Part shown: positions 12,015 through 23,742 of the stretch, piece after piece
How positions within the stretch are numbered: position 1 is the stretch's first letter
How the letters are laid out: every line of letters begins with the position of its first letter
DNA from: Paguma larvata
Taxonomy: Eukaryota > Chordata > Mammalia > Carnivora > Viverridae
DNA: 64,000 bases
Reading direction: 5' to 3'
NCBI GenBank assembly: GCA_030068075.1
Contig: CM057829.1
Span: 83,009,132 to 83,073,131, forward strand
The notes under the pieces: generated by a model
Seen by the model: only the letters and a program-made list of their open reading frames with translations
The model's database searches: none
What the model was told of the DNA's origin: nothing
Made by a program: the position numbers and the translations under genes

Positions 12015-12410
12015 GTATTAGTTTCCTAGGGCCGCTGTAACAGATTACCACAAACTGCTTGGCTTAAAACAACAAAGTGGCTTCTTTCACAGTCCAGGAG
12101 GCAGGGCCACGCACCCTCTCCAGGATATGGGAGATCCTTTATCTCACACCCCTCCAGTACTTTTGCTGGCTGCCCTAAACCCTTAGCATCCTTTGGCTTC
12201 TAGCCGCATCACCCTAACCTTTACCCCTATTGCCAGAAGGGCTTCTCCCTTGTGTCTCTCCATGTCTCCAATCTCTCTCCTTATGAGGATACCAGTCACC
12301 GGATTTGGGGTCCACTCACTGAATATACTCTGACCTCATCTTACTCTTATTTACTATCACCGCAAAGATCCAATTTCCAGATGAGAACCCAGTCAAGTCA
12401 TTGCGATAAA
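12015..12410 (+). mobile_element. MaLR-like LTR relic
   Basis: Begins 'tattagtttcctagggccgc', continues 'taccacaaactgcttggctt', and later has 'tatgaggataccagtcac' and 'tctgacctcatctta'. This is the order of a common ancient mammalian LTR-type repeat (MLT1-class by recollection). No internal retroviral sequence is seen, and the family name is uncertain. Confidence 0.55.
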
Positions 12411-12459
12411 AATAATGATTAAAAAAGTAGTAAAATGGCTATCTTGTACTACTGTCTCA

Positions 12460-12690
12460 CACTCTATGCTGTGCACTATTCTGTAATTTGCACGTGTTAA
12501 GTACTTTGAACCTCATAACAGCTCGGTTGGTTAATAGTATTTTCTCCTGATTACCTACTGAAAATGAAGACAGAGAGGTTAAGTAAACTTCCTGCAATCA
12601 CACAGTTAATAAGTGGTGGAGCCAGAGTTAGAGCCCAGATGTCTGGCCCTAGAGCTTTGGTTCAAGATCTTACACCTGCTCTCGTTAATA
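12460..12690 (-). mobile_element. MIR SINE (antisense)
   Basis: The core 'gaagacagagaggttaagta', 'aatcacacagttaataagt' and 'ggtggagccagagttagagc' is a clear reverse complement of MIR. Confidence 0.8.
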
Positions 12691-12699
12691 CAGTCCCCC

Positions 12700-12835
12700 T
12701 TTATGTTCTAAATTTCTCTTACACTGTGAATTCCATCAGAGCAAAGCACTGCTCTTTTGCTCACAGCGAGCACTCAGGGTCTAACGTACTTTCTGGCATC
12801 AGAGAGGTACTTTATTTAATAAATGACTGGCAATG
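12700..12835 (+). mobile_element. LINE-2 3' end, diverged
   Basis: 'gaattccatcagagcaaagc', then 'tggcatcagagaggtactt' and 'aataaatgactgg', resembles the L2 terminus. Confidence 0.45.
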
Positions 12836-13310
12836 CTATTAATAGAGTGGGAGTTGATACACTTTATGTTTATAAAAAAATATTGAGCAGAAACTTGATC
12901 CTGATTTCTCTTTAAATGAGGAAAACATAAGCCTGAAAACAGTGGTCCTTGTCTAAATATTATATGGATGTATTACCAACTGATTAGCTCTTAAACCATT
13001 TAAGTCATCTTCTAATCAATAATCCATTTAGCAACTTGTGTGAAAATATTTCTTAAATAATGATTTCAGAAGAATTACTATCACAAATGCAATATTCCCA
13101 TTTCATCATATCTCCTCTCTGAAGAGATTTCAGATTCCTTTACAGCAGAAATAATATGATTCTAATCATTGGGTGGTATCACATGTTTAAATTGCTCAGA
13201 TCTTTTTAGGCGATTTTCAGAAAGACAAATGCATAGTATGTACTTGCTATGAGTTGCAAACCAAATGATCATTCATTACACCATTGTGTACTTTCTCTTT
13301 GTTTTAAAGT

Positions 13311-13526
13311 TTTTTTTTTTTAATGTTTATTCATTTTTAAGAGAGAGAGACAGAGACAGAGCATGAGCAGGGATGGGCAGAGACAGAGAGAGAGACAGAG
13401 TCCAAAGCAGGCTCCAGGCTCTGAGCTGTCAGCACAGAGCCCAACGTGGGGCTCAACCCACAAACCGTGAGATCATGACCTGAGCTGAAGTTGGACACTT
13501 AACCAACTGAGCCACCCAGGCACCCT
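13311..13526 (-). mobile_element. CanSINE (SINEC_Fc type), full length
   Basis: In reverse it runs from the poly-T and 'aatgtttattcatttttaag', through 'gcaggctccaggctctgag' and 'gagatcatgacctgagctg', to 'actgagccacccaggcaccc'. Confidence 0.95.
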
Positions 13527-14289
13527 ATTTGCTCTTATGTCTAATAGAATAAGTATGTGTAAAATATCCTCAATTTAAAGAAGTAATTTAATGAAGTAAA
13601 TTGCTTGTTAATAATATTAGGTTGATAATTTATAATATTGGTATTATAAGTAATAGTTAAATATTACATATGTATATGCATATAATTGTATATATTCAGA
13701 TATGCCCTGTATCGACAAAACAATGTATGAAAATATTCAATATTCAATAGGGACTAATACATAAATATAGGAAGGGAAAAATGAATATGTCAAAATATGC
13801 AGAGAACATGATTACATATTATAGGGAAACAGACAAATGGGACAAAATACAGAGGTGAGACACAGACCCTCACATATATAGAAGCCAATATATGACAGCA
13901 GTGGAAAGAACTCAGTGCAGAAAGGATGGATTCTTCAACAACTCAGCTAGCAAAATTTGGTTATTATATAAAAAATAGAAGCCATGCATTAAAATGGATT
14001 ATATATATATGAAATAATTAAATGTTGAAAAACTCTTTAAAATGGTAAGGAGGATGTAAGATATTTTAAAACAAGCATGATGGCGGATTTCTGACACAGG
14101 ACGTAAAAACACAAAATCTTAGAAATAAGTTTCAATTATTTAACCACGTCAATATAAAAAAAAGTCACACTGCAAAAGGAATCATGAACAAAGTTAAACA
14201 GACCGGGTAGGCATAAAACAGTTTACAACACATGCAAAAGGCAAAAGATAGCATCTAGACACATGATTAAGTCTTTAAGTCTTTACTAT
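13527..14289. other. AT-rich DNA, nothing recognised
   Basis: Long A/T-biased stretches such as 13620-13700. No gene or family can be assigned. Confidence 0.5.
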
Positions 14290-15076
14290 TTTAAAGCTTA
14301 AATATTAAGTACCTATTTTATGTCAGACACTTTTGTAGGCTCTTGAGGTATATTGGTTAATGAAGGAAAAAGAGATCTCAACCTTCTAAGAGTTCACAAT
14401 TTAGATAAGAGATACTATAGATAATATATATTATGTGGGGAAATATAAAAGAAAACTAGTAATGAGAATTGAAACTATGGAAACAAGGAGTTGAATTGCA
14501 ATTTTAAGTCTAATAGTTAAGGTAGGCCACGTTGAGGGGGTGCCTGGGTGGCTCAGTGGGTTAAGCATCTGACTTTTGGTTTCACCTCTGGTCAAAATCT
14601 CAGGGTTGTGATTTCGAGCCCTGGAGTGGGCTGTGTGCTGACAGCGCAGAGACTGCTTGGGATTCACTGTTTCCCTCTCTTTCTCTATGCCCCTCCCCCA
14701 CTCACTCTATTTCTAAAAAGAAAAAAAAAAAAAGGCCATGTTGAGAACTTTGCATTTAAGTGAAAACCTGCAGAAGTGTGGAGTTAGTTTTTCATGTACC
14801 CACTCTTTAGGCAGAAGAAATTTTGCAAAAGCTCTAGACGTTGAAACATGTGAGTGTATTCAACGAAAATAAGCTGGTATGGCCTGGGGTGAAATGAGGA
14901 AGGCGGTGGTGAGTAGTAGAGTAGTGACAGAGATGTCAGAGAAGTAAGGAGATCCAAGCTCTGTAGAGTCCAGTAGGCCATTGTTAGGATGAGGACTTTT
15001 ATTCTGATTGAATCAGGGGCCTTTGCAGGAATTTTCACAGTATGATGGTAAGATTTGAGTTGCGTTTTAAAAAATA
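14290..15076 (-). mobile_element. LINE-2 relic (antisense), interrupted by a SINE
   Basis: Antisense L2 order: 'tatgtcagacacttttgtag' and 'aagagttcacaatttaga', then, beyond the SINE at 14537-14732, 'gtccagtaggccattgttag', 'gacttttattctgattgaat' and 'tgatggtaagatttgag'. The SINE split the element and duplicated 13 bp of it. Confidence 0.6.
14524..14745 (+). mobile_element. CanSINE inside LINE-2, with TSD
   Basis: The body is 14537-14732 and ends in a pure A run. The duplications AGGCCACGTTGAG (14524-14536) and AGGCCATGTTGAG (14733-14745) differ at one base, a C/T change within CpG. Confidence 0.95.
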
Positions 15077-15226
15077 CACAATTTGGGGATTAAGAGTACA
15101 TTTATCATGATGAGCACTGAATAATGTATAGAATTGTTGAATCATTATGTTGTATACCTGAAACTAATACGTTGTATGCTAACTCTACGGGAATTATAAT
15201 TTAAAAGAATAAAAAGAGCACAATTT
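15077..15226 (+). mobile_element. Carnivore LINE-1 3' end, truncated
   Basis: 'catgatgagcactgaataat', 'gttgtatacctgaaactaat' and 'tatgctaactctacgggaat' match the carnivore L1 3' UTR. The flanks share CACAATTT (15077-15084 and 15219-15226). Older than the copy at 1158-1287, judging by divergence. Confidence 0.8.
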
Positions 15227-15236
15227 CAAATCAATA

Positions 15237-15600
15237 GAGAAATTACAAATACAATAGCAACGTAAGCGAAGGAATATAAACAGGCAATTCACAAAATAGA
15301 AATTTGAGTTAATTTATAAACATAAAATATGCTCTAACTCACTGGTAATCAGAATCATACAAATTAAAAATGAATAAAGTATTATCCACAGTCATACATT
15401 TAACAAAAATTTTGAAGCCTGGTCACACCATTTATTGGGGATAATGCACTCTCCTGTACACTGATTATGGGAGTATAAATTGATCCAAATAACTTGGGAG
15501 AACAATAGATGAAGATATATATACTGATGAACAACTCTCTTACATATTCTGTACATAAACTCTATGCTGTCTATAATTCTTTGGAAATTTTGCCAATATA
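15237..15600 (+). mobile_element. LINE-1 3' ORF2-end fragment, sense
   Basis: 'aaacaggcaattcacaaaat', 'tctaactcactggtaatcag', then 'cactgattatgggagtataa' and 'acttgggagaacaatagatg' follow the well-known L1 ORF2 3' region in sense orientation. It faces the antisense L1 that starts immediately downstream. Confidence 0.7.
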
Positions 15601-16499
15601 ATAGACAAAAATTAGTATCATTGCTTAAGTTGCATATCCTTACTTATTAGTGAAGCTGAGTAATTTTCATAAGCTGGTCTCCTGTCCCTCATTTTTGGTT
15701 TTTAAAAAAATCATACTGCATTTTTCTAAGAATATTGTAGGTGCTTCTTATATGCTGAGAAAAATAGTATATTTGCAAGATATTAAAAAGATCAATATTT
15801 CAACATATTAAAAAAATTATTGCCAGTGCCAATATCAAGTAGTACACTCCCTGTTTTCTTCTATGGGTATTATAGTTTTATGTCTCACTTTTAAGTTTTT
15901 AGTCCATTTTGAGTTGAACTTTGTATATAGTATAGAATAAGGGTATAATTTTATTCTTTTGCATAGTGATATCAGCAACACCTGCATGTTGATATCTGAC
16001 AACATTTATTGATTAGATTTCCTTTCCACATTGTGTATTCTTGACATTTTTGTTGAAAATTAGTTAACTGTATATGCAGAAGTTAATTCTGAACTCTTTA
16101 TTTATTCCATTGGTCATGCCATACTGTTTTGATTACCAAAGCTTTGTAATGTAGTGTGAAATGGAAAGTGTGATACTTCCGAGACTGTTCTTTCCCAAAA
16201 TTACTTTGTGTTTCCATATAAATTTAATTTTTTTCTATTTCTGTGAAAAATTCCATTAAAATTGTGGTAGGAATTGCATTGATTCCCTTTAATTGACTTG
16301 TATATTGCTTTGAATAATATGGACATTTTAATATTAACTCTTTCAGTCCATGAACATGGGATATCTTGACATATTTGTGTATTTAATTTATTTCATCAAT
16401 GTTTTATAGTTTTCTGTATAAGACTTTCACTCCCTTTGGTTAAATGTATTCTTAGTATTTTTTTTCTTTTTGATGTCATAAATAAGATTTTTTTCTTTT

Positions 16500-16672
16500 T
16501 AAATTTTTTTAATGTTTATTTATATTTGAGAGAGAGGAATACACAGAATCCGAAGCAGGCTCCAGGCTCTGAACTGTCTGCACAGAGCCCAATGTGGGGC
16601 TCAAACTCCCAAACCATGAATTCATGACCTGACCCAAAGTGGGATACTCAACCAACTGAGCTACCTAGGGGC
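16500..16672 (-). mobile_element. CanSINE nested in LINE-1
   Basis: Reverse SINE: 'aatgtttatttatatttgag', 'gaagcaggctccaggctctg', 'accaactgagctacctaggg'. Part of the AG-rich body is deleted. Confidence 0.9.
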
Positions 16673-16749
16673 AAACAATCTCAATTGTTTTCTTGATTTC
16701 ATTTTTGGTAGATTGTTGTTAATATGAAGAAATGCAACTGATTTTTATT

Positions 16750-16853
16750 TTATTTTTACTTTTTAAAGTAAGCTCTATGCCTGATGTGGGGCTTTAACTC
16801 ATTACCCCCAAATCAAGAGTCACATGCTCTACAATTGAGCCAACCAGATGCCC
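16750..16853 (-). mobile_element. Older short CanSINE nested in LINE-1
   Basis: In reverse 'aagtaagctctatgcctga', 'cccaaatcaagagtcacatg', 'ttgagccaaccagatgcccc'. It lacks the CT-rich body of the feline type and resembles the older carnivore-wide tRNA-Lys SINE whose consensus ends near 'gtagagcttactt'. A TGATTTTTA string flanks both sides. Confidence 0.8.
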
Positions 16854-17920
16854 CTTGATTTTTAATTTTGATTTTGTCTTCGGAAACTTTACTGAATTTG
16901 TTTATTAGTTGTAGTATTTTTTACTGTAATCTTTAGGGTTTTCTACATATGCAATAATTTCATCTGTAAACACACCTTTGCTTTTTCCTTTCTGATATGT
17001 ATGCCTTCTATTTCTTTCTCTTGCTTGAATGCTTTTCCCAGAACTTCCAGTATTATGTTGAATAGAAGTGGTGAGAGTGGGCACTCTGATTGCTACCAGA
17101 TCTTGGAGAAAAAGCTTTCAGTTTTTTCTCACTGATTATGATGTTAGCTATGGGTTTTCCATAAATAGTCTTTATTGTGTTAAGGATATTTCCTTTAAAA
17201 CCTATCTTGTTGAGAGTTTTTATCATCAATGGATGTTGAGTTTTGTCAATTACCTGCATCTTTTGAGATGGCCATGTGGTTTTTATCATTGTATTGGTAA
17301 TGTGGTGAATCACATTGATTGATTTATGTCTATTAAACTTAGCTTGCTTCCCAGAGATAAATCCCATTTGGTCATGGTGTGTAACCGTTTTGATGTATTG
17401 TTGAATTTTGGTGCACGAGTGTTTCATTGAGGATTTTCGCATCTATGCTCATTAGGGATTTGGCCTCAGTTTCCTTTACTTACATTATCATTCTTTAACT
17501 TTGGTATTAGAGTGATGCTGGCTTTATAAAATGAGTTTGGAATTATTCCCTCTACTTTTTTTGTAAAAGTTAAAAAAGGATTGATATTAATTCTCCCTTG
17601 AATGTATCTAAGAATTCAACCATGTAGCTTTGTGCTCCTAGGCTTTTCTTTGTTGGAAGATTTTGATTTCTACCTCAATCTCTATTTGTCATTAGTTTGT
17701 TTAGGTTTTCCATTTCTTCTTTATTCAGTCTTGGTTGGTTATATATTTCTAGGAATTTATGCATTTCTTCAAGGTTATCTAATTTGTTTGCATATTATTG
17801 ATCATAATTGTCCTTTAGGATCATTTTCATTTCTGAGGTGTGTGCTAAAATGTCTTCTTTTCCATTTCTGATTTTATATGAGTCTTATCCTCTTTTGATC
17901 TTGGTCAACTAAAGATTTGT

Positions 17921-18178
17921 TGATTTGGTTTATTTCTTTTTTTTTAATTTTTTAACTCTTTTTAAATTTATTTTTGAGAGACATAGAGACAGAGTGTGAG
18001 CAAGGAAAGGGCAGAGAGAGAGGGAGACACAGAATCCGAAGCAGGCTCCAGGCTCTGAGCCATCAGCACAGAGCCTGATGCGGGGCTTGAACTCACGGAC
18101 TGTGAGATCATGACCTGAGCTGAAGTCGGCCACTTAACCAACTGAGCCACCCAGCCGCCCCTGATTTGGTTTATTTCT
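17921..18178 (-). mobile_element. CanSINE nested in LINE-1, with 17-bp TSD
   Basis: A full-length reverse SINE (17938-18161) with intact 'ggctccaggctctgagccat' and 'gagatcatgacctgagctga' blocks. TGATTTGGTTTATTTCT is repeated exactly at 17921-17937 and 18162-18178; the original L1 can be read continuously across one copy. Confidence 0.97.
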
Positions 18179-18417
18179 AAAAAAATATCTTCTTCTTTCT
18201 TGATTTTTTCTATTGTTTTCCTATTTTCTATTTCTGTCCAGATCTTTACTATTTCCTTTCTTTTATTAATTCGGCTTCATTTTTTTCTTCTTTTTCTAGT
18301 CCTTGAAGTGGAAAGTTAGATTGTTTATTGAACATCTTACTTTTTAAGGTAAGCATTTATTACTATAAACTTCCCTATTATGCTGCATTTACTGCATTTT
18401 ATAAGATTGGGTAGGTT

Positions 18418-18504
18418 GTGTTTTCATTTTCATTTCAGTATTTCATTTTTCATTTGAGTATTTCATTTTCATTTGAGTATTTCATTTTCATTTCATTTGA
18501 GTAT
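18418..18504. repeat. Imperfect minisatellite inside LINE-1
   Basis: Units like 'catttgagtatttcatttt' repeat about four times. An ordinary L1 has a single 'ccattttcatttg' at this place, so the array grew after insertion. Confidence 0.8.
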
Positions 18505-18785
18505 TTTTAAAATTCTCTTTTGATTTCTTTGTTGATCTTGTGGTTATTCAAGAGTATGTTAGTTTTTACATATTTACGATATTGCCATTTGGTTACTGTT
18601 ATTGATTTCTAGTTTCATTCCACTTCGGTTGAAGAAGATACCTTGTTTGATTTTGATCCTCTCAAATTTGTTGAGACTTATTCCATGAACTAACATATGA
18701 TCTATATTGGAGTTCTGCATTCACTTGAGAATGATGTGTATTCTTCTGCTGTTAGGTGAGTGCGTACCTTTTAAATAGCAAGTAG

Positions 18786-20259
18786 CAGGGTCTCTGGTTC
18801 TGTGGTATTTTAAATATGCTTTTCTTATATTTTAAAGACCATGTTATAACAAATTTTTTAATCTCTATATTAGAATTAAATATTAATTAAGACCTTTTCA
18901 TGATTCTAGGACACTTTTAATTATTTCTCATTTTGAAAATACTATATCCAAATATTAAAAGTATCAGCAATATTGAAATATAAAAGGAAAAATAAAATAA
19001 AGGAAAAGTAAAAATATAAAAAGAAAAATAATCTTGTAAGATAATGATAATAACTATTTTTAATACAATTTGTGACTACTTATTGTCAATATTTTCCTAG
19101 TTTATAGAAAAATTTTCTAAAATATGTGGCAACATTGGGTTTTAAAAATAAAATTTGATTGATATCCTTATTAATAAAGTCTTGCACATATCTGTAGTAT
19201 ATGTTTTAGATATTCGGTATTTGGTTCAAGGTCGGATCATACCTAAGTTCTTAAACATATTGCGAAATGTTCTCTTGAAATGTATCAATTTATTTCCACT
19301 TCAGTATATAAAAAGACTCATTTAAAGCTTTCATTTGCAAACAGTGGGTATTATATTTCACTCTTTTACCAATTTATGGGGCATATAATAGCATTTCATT
19401 GATTTAATTTGAATATATGCAAATTTGAACTATTTTTGAATATGCTTCATGAGCATTTCAGCTTTTCCTTTTTCAGTTCTTCTAGCTTATTTTATTCAAT
19501 TTTTCTCTTTATTATTATAGCTAAAATAGTCTGAACAGCATCTCATTTTATTTCTAATTTGATTTTAAGCTTATTTCATTTTTTTCATATCTGGTCTTAT
19601 GCCAAATTGGACTAGGATCTTTCCAGTTTTTTACCCTCCATCAATTAAAATGATATGCAACTCTAGCTGCACCCCCAGCTGGTGATTATCTTTATGTTCT
19701 CTGCAATCATATATTCATTTAACTTCATGAATTATAGACTGTGTTAATATAAGGTGAGGACTAGAGTAAGCCTTTATCGTCTGCATTCCCTTTCTATTTA
19801 GAGATTTCATAACATGGAACTGCTATTTGAAATTTTGCAATACAGTTTTTGAAACTTCCAGTTAGCTTTTTGGATATTTCTAATACAATTGTCATCATAC
19901 TATAGTAGGATATGCAGTCCGTTACTTTTATGAATACTCTCCATTCATTAGCTATATTTTTCCTTCTTACTTCCTTTCTCCTCCATCTTCCAACCCTACA
20001 TAATTATTGTAACATCCTGCAACATACAGACTTGATTGACCCTCTCCTTTTGTTGTCTCGACAGTCAGAGATCTAAGCCTGGATGAACGTAAATCTCCCT
20101 TTAGTTTTAGTTTTTATTTTTGCCTGTATCGAGGACAGTCAAACACAACTGAAGAAAGTCCCACAGCAAAGAAGTACGCACTGTAACTCTACAAAGTCTC
20201 ACTTATCAGCCTCAGTTCACGCTTAGTAATCTTACTATGATTCTTTGCATAATTCACAT
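18786..20259. other. AT-rich DNA, nothing recognised
   Basis: No family is recognised beyond the L1 boundary. Poly-A/T-rich segments at 18955-19030 look like eroded simple sequence. Confidence 0.45.
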
Positions 20260-20760
20260 TTTTAGCACCAATCATACCATTTCAAACTATCTGCATTTTC
20301 CTTAAACTTCTGAAGCCCCCTACATCTTCTCTCATCTTGCTTTATACTTCTCAATGAAAACAGAGGACATTAGATCTACCATCACGCAAATTTATCCATG
20401 TGTGCACCCATCCCGTTCTTTCTTGCTCAAAAAAAGGAACTCTCTTCTCCTGCTGGAGATCAGTTTCTCCTTTAGACCTAATCCTTTAACTACTTATTCT
20501 CAAATACATCCTTTTTGTTAACTTTTAAGCTGGCTTGGGCCTTTATTTTTTATTAGAAAAATCTCATCTCTTTTTTCTTCTAGCTGCTACCTGGTGTGTT
20601 ACTTCTCAGTCAATTTGTATCTATTTCTGTACTATCCATTGTGTCTTCATTTCCTCAAATCCAGTAACTGTAAAGTCACCAGAAACCTCGACATTGCTTC
20701 ATCTATTCAGTAACTTTCAGTTACTTCTGACAAAAGAATCTCTATTTACTATAAAGAAGT
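20260..20760 (+). mobile_element. LINE-2 ORF2-derived fragment
   Basis: The sense order of the L2 reverse-transcriptase ORF is visible: 'accaatcataccatttcaaa', then 'ctcaaaaaaaggaactctct', then 'aagtcaccagaaacctcgac' and 'tcatctattcagtaactttc' (L2: 'aaggtcaccaatgacctcca'). The open frame 20535-20777 is therefore old LINE DNA, not a gene. Confidence 0.55.
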
Positions 20761-21394
20761 TTTGTTATGAGATTTAGTTGGAGTTGATGTTATTTTTTTG
20801 AAATTCTAATTGGGTGGGCCTTCCAAATCAGAATACCTTATTCTTATTGCCTAGTGACTAGGAAAAGAACAAGCGCATGATTCAAGCAAAGTCAAGCACG
20901 GAAACTATCACTGCCCACCTCATCTGTGAGATTACTTTCCACATCACTCCTTTAGAAAATTATGAGAACAACAAAAACCAAGAGTGGCTAAAACTTCGTC
21001 TCCTGAACTTAGGTGTTGAACTGCTTGTCTCTTCCATTTAATAGAAGATTAAATATAGAATCTATATATTTTTACATTGACATAGTAAGGTTCTCACTGA
21101 GAGGAGGAGAGAAGAAACATATCCTGGTTACTTCAGAAAACAGGTTGCTTGTGGTGAAAAGGGGCATGTTCACATTAGTTGGTGTATATTATGCAGCCCA
21201 ATCCGTGCTCTGAAAGTAGGAGTGAGTCTGATCTTGATCTTCCACTTTTTTAATAACACTGTTTTACAGACTGTACATTAGCCATGATGTTCTTGTTTGC
21301 TGTTTCTCTGTTTACTGCAAATAGTAAAGTTCTTCATTGATTCTAGTAATGGTTAACTTTTATCCTTAATTCCTGTTCTCATTGCAATTGTTTT
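20761..21394. other. No feature recognised
   Basis: Unique-looking sequence. The 66-codon open frame at 21013-21213 has no family resemblance. Confidence 0.5.
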
Positions 21395-21615
21395 ACTTTC
21401 TATATGTCTTTTCTTAAGTTTATTTATTTTGAGAGAGAGGGCAGGGGGTGCAGAGAGAAAGGGAGAGAGAATCCCAAGTAGGTTCCACAACATCAGCATG
21501 TAGCTCGACGCAGGGCTTGAACTTACCAACCACAAGATCATGGCCTGAACTGAAATCAACAGTCCAATGTTTAATCTACTGAGCCACCCGGGTGCTTCAC
21601 TTTCTGTATGTCTTT
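21395..21615 (-). mobile_element. CanSINE with 17-bp TSD
   Basis: The body 21412-21598 is in reverse: 'agtttatttattttgagaga', 'cacaagatcatggcctgaac', 'ctactgagccacccgggtgc'. ACTTTCTATATGTCTTT (21395-21411) recurs at 21599-21615 with one A/G difference. Confidence 0.96.
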
Positions 21616-21754
21616 GTATATATTTAATAAGAGAAGACCCCAGACTCTGTTAACTATCTGTCATCTCAACCTACATTTCTCTGTTACATGTGTTACTTTT
21701 CATCATTTGTATTAATAATTGTAATTATTATTATTATCCATAATTGATTCCCAA

Positions 21755-21975
21755 ATACAAGGGAAACATGGTGCTATGCACTTTATATGCATTTTATATG
21801 TTTCCCCTATCACTCTTCAAGACTACAATTGTTATATCTATTTTACTAATGAAAAAACTGAATTTTAGCAAGGTGACGTGAATAATAATGATCATAAAGC
21901 TGGTTACTGGTGAAGAGGAACCTGAAGTGAGATTTTCTGCTCCAAAGTTTATGTAGTTTATCACTATGCAATGCT
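21755..21975 (-). mobile_element. MIR SINE (antisense)
   Basis: 'tgctatgcactttatatgca', 'ttactaatgaaaaaactga' and 'aaagctggttactggtgaa' give the reverse MIR core. Confidence 0.65.
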
Positions 21976-23373
21976 GACTTTTTTTTAAAGCATTTTAATA
22001 CATATGCCTTAATCTGTAGATATCACACCATCTTTTTAGGAGTTAAAACATAAATTAGGCAAATCACCCATACTCTTATTCATGGATACCTACCTGAGTA
22101 ATAAATAAATCAATAAATTTAAATTCATGTTATGAATTTTGCTGAAAAGTAAACAATATTGTTTTAATGAATTTAGTAGTATTCATTTTAATGTTTCTTT
22201 ATCTATTTGCTACTCACTTTCAGTAACATACAGATTTAGATTTAAATCATTACAATACATACTTGTATATCAATGGTTTTCTTCTCACAGCTAAATTAAA
22301 AAAAAAACTCACTAATTAATGTTTATTTCTAGGCATTCGTTTTGTTTTTATTGAAGTAAAACTTTCAATATAGCACATTTTAATTCCAGAAAAACAGCTG
22401 GAACGTAGTCACATTTCCAGGGACAGATAGATTCATGTTGTATTGGTTGAGGATGAATAGGATATTTGATTACAAAGTGGTAAGTGACCTTTTGGAAACA
22501 GCAATTAAAGTTAACTTGATATGGTTAATAAGCCAAACAGAGGAGGACAAATTGAGTGTAAATTACTCCTTTTCTAGTGATCAAACACAGGCATTATAAG
22601 GAGTGATCTTTATTAATTCCTAGAACTGAAATTACATACATATGAAAACTAGTCAAAATCTTTGAAAATTAATGTTATTTGTTTATTTGTAGGAGTTTGT
22701 TTAGTTATTTTTCTACATAAATAAAAACTCAAAAAGAAATAATTACTTTTCACACAATACACTTATAATGGACCAGAGAGATTTTGTTAATAGAAATTGG
22801 AATTCAAATATTAGCCTGTATTCTGTTTAGTAATTTAATCTGGGAATAATTAGAGACTTAGTTTATAAAGACCTTGTAATACATACCAGAAATGATGCCT
22901 CTTTATTAGGTATCCATCCTTTATGGTGTGTATATAATTCAATAAGCCTGTTTGTGTATTTGTTTATTTTAGATTAACAGATTTTAGAGGACTTCAGGTA
23001 AGAAAACTGCTGACGAAAAATAGAAGAAAAAGCAATCTCTTGAGGAAAGTAATCTTTCCCCCTCCAGTTACATAGATGTCAACTGTAACAGCTCCACTAA
23101 ACTTTAGAAGGCCAGAAAAGAAAAAAATCTGGTGACAATTATGCTAGGCAATCATTAAAAGAAACTCGACATGTGGGTGGAGTTGAGAACAGTAAGTCCC
23201 ATCATTCTTCCTGTTTTGTAACTTAATCTTTGGCACTTGAATTTGCTGAGAGAACATTTACTTGCTTTCTTGTGTTATGCAAAATGCAGGCATAAATTCT
23301 AATATCTTAGTAAAACAAAAGACTGAAAGCATTTTTTACAAATTTATGGTCACTGTTAATTTGGGAAGGCTGC
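21976..23373. other. No feature recognised
   Basis: 1.4 kb of AT-rich sequence. No gene, RNA or clear repeat. Confidence 0.45.
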
Positions 23374-23589
23374 ATTTTTTTTAAAGTTTGTTTGTTTGTT
23401 TGTTTGTTTGTTTATTTATTTATTTTGAGAGAGAGAGAGAGCTGGGGATGGGCAGAGAGAACCTTCCACACTGCCAGCGCAGAGCCAGATATGGGGCTCG
23501 AATTCAGGAACTGTGGGAACCGTGAAATCATGACCTGAGCTGAAATCTAGAGTCTGACTCTTAACCAACTGAGCCACCCAAGCGCCCCT
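23374..23589 (-). mobile_element. CanSINE with (TTTG)n/(TTTA)n tail
   Basis: In reverse, the tail (23386-23426) has become GTTT then ATTT repeats, followed by 'gagagagagagagagctg', 'ggggctcgaattcaggaac' and 'ccaactgagccacccaagcg'. A small 'gtgggaaccgtg' insertion breaks the middle. Confidence 0.93.
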
Positions 23590-23742
23590 TGGCAAGTTGC
23601 TTTTTAAAAGTCAGAGACCAAAGTTAGATATTATACTCAAAAACTGAGACAAAATCTGAAGTTCCTACGTGGATTCGACTATTATACTTGTTAATTTGTA
23701 TGGAATGAGTTTAATAACACAACTTAAGATAAATGAAGTCTG

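Larger units (their letters stand above)
15620..18785 (-). mobile_element. Old LINE-1 ORF2 remnant (antisense), about 2.7 kb without its SINEs
   Basis: Reading the minus strand gives a long tract of LINE-1 ORF2, the enzyme that nicks DNA and reverse-transcribes L1 RNA. It starts at the right in the 5' ORF2 region ('gttattgatttctagtttca', 'gaatgatgtgtattcttctg' on the plus strand), passes through the reverse-transcriptase domain at 17.0-17.6 kb, and ends at the left near 'ttttagtccattttgagttg' and upstream. The frame at 17442-17053 reads HHDQMGFISG and KSINVIHHI, conserved RT-domain blocks. The catalytic F-A-D-D block at 16946-16972 has decayed to F-T-D-E. Frameshifts and stops are frequent. 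Three SINEs interrupt it (16500-16672, 16750-16853, 17938-18161) and a tandem expansion sits at 18418-18504. It is a dead copy with no intact ORF1, ORF2, promoter or tail. Confidence 0.92.

Noticed and set aside
17053..17442. 129-codon minus frame resembling reverse transcriptase
   Set aside because: It is a fragment of a broken LINE-1 ORF2 with stops and frameshifts around it, not an independent gene.
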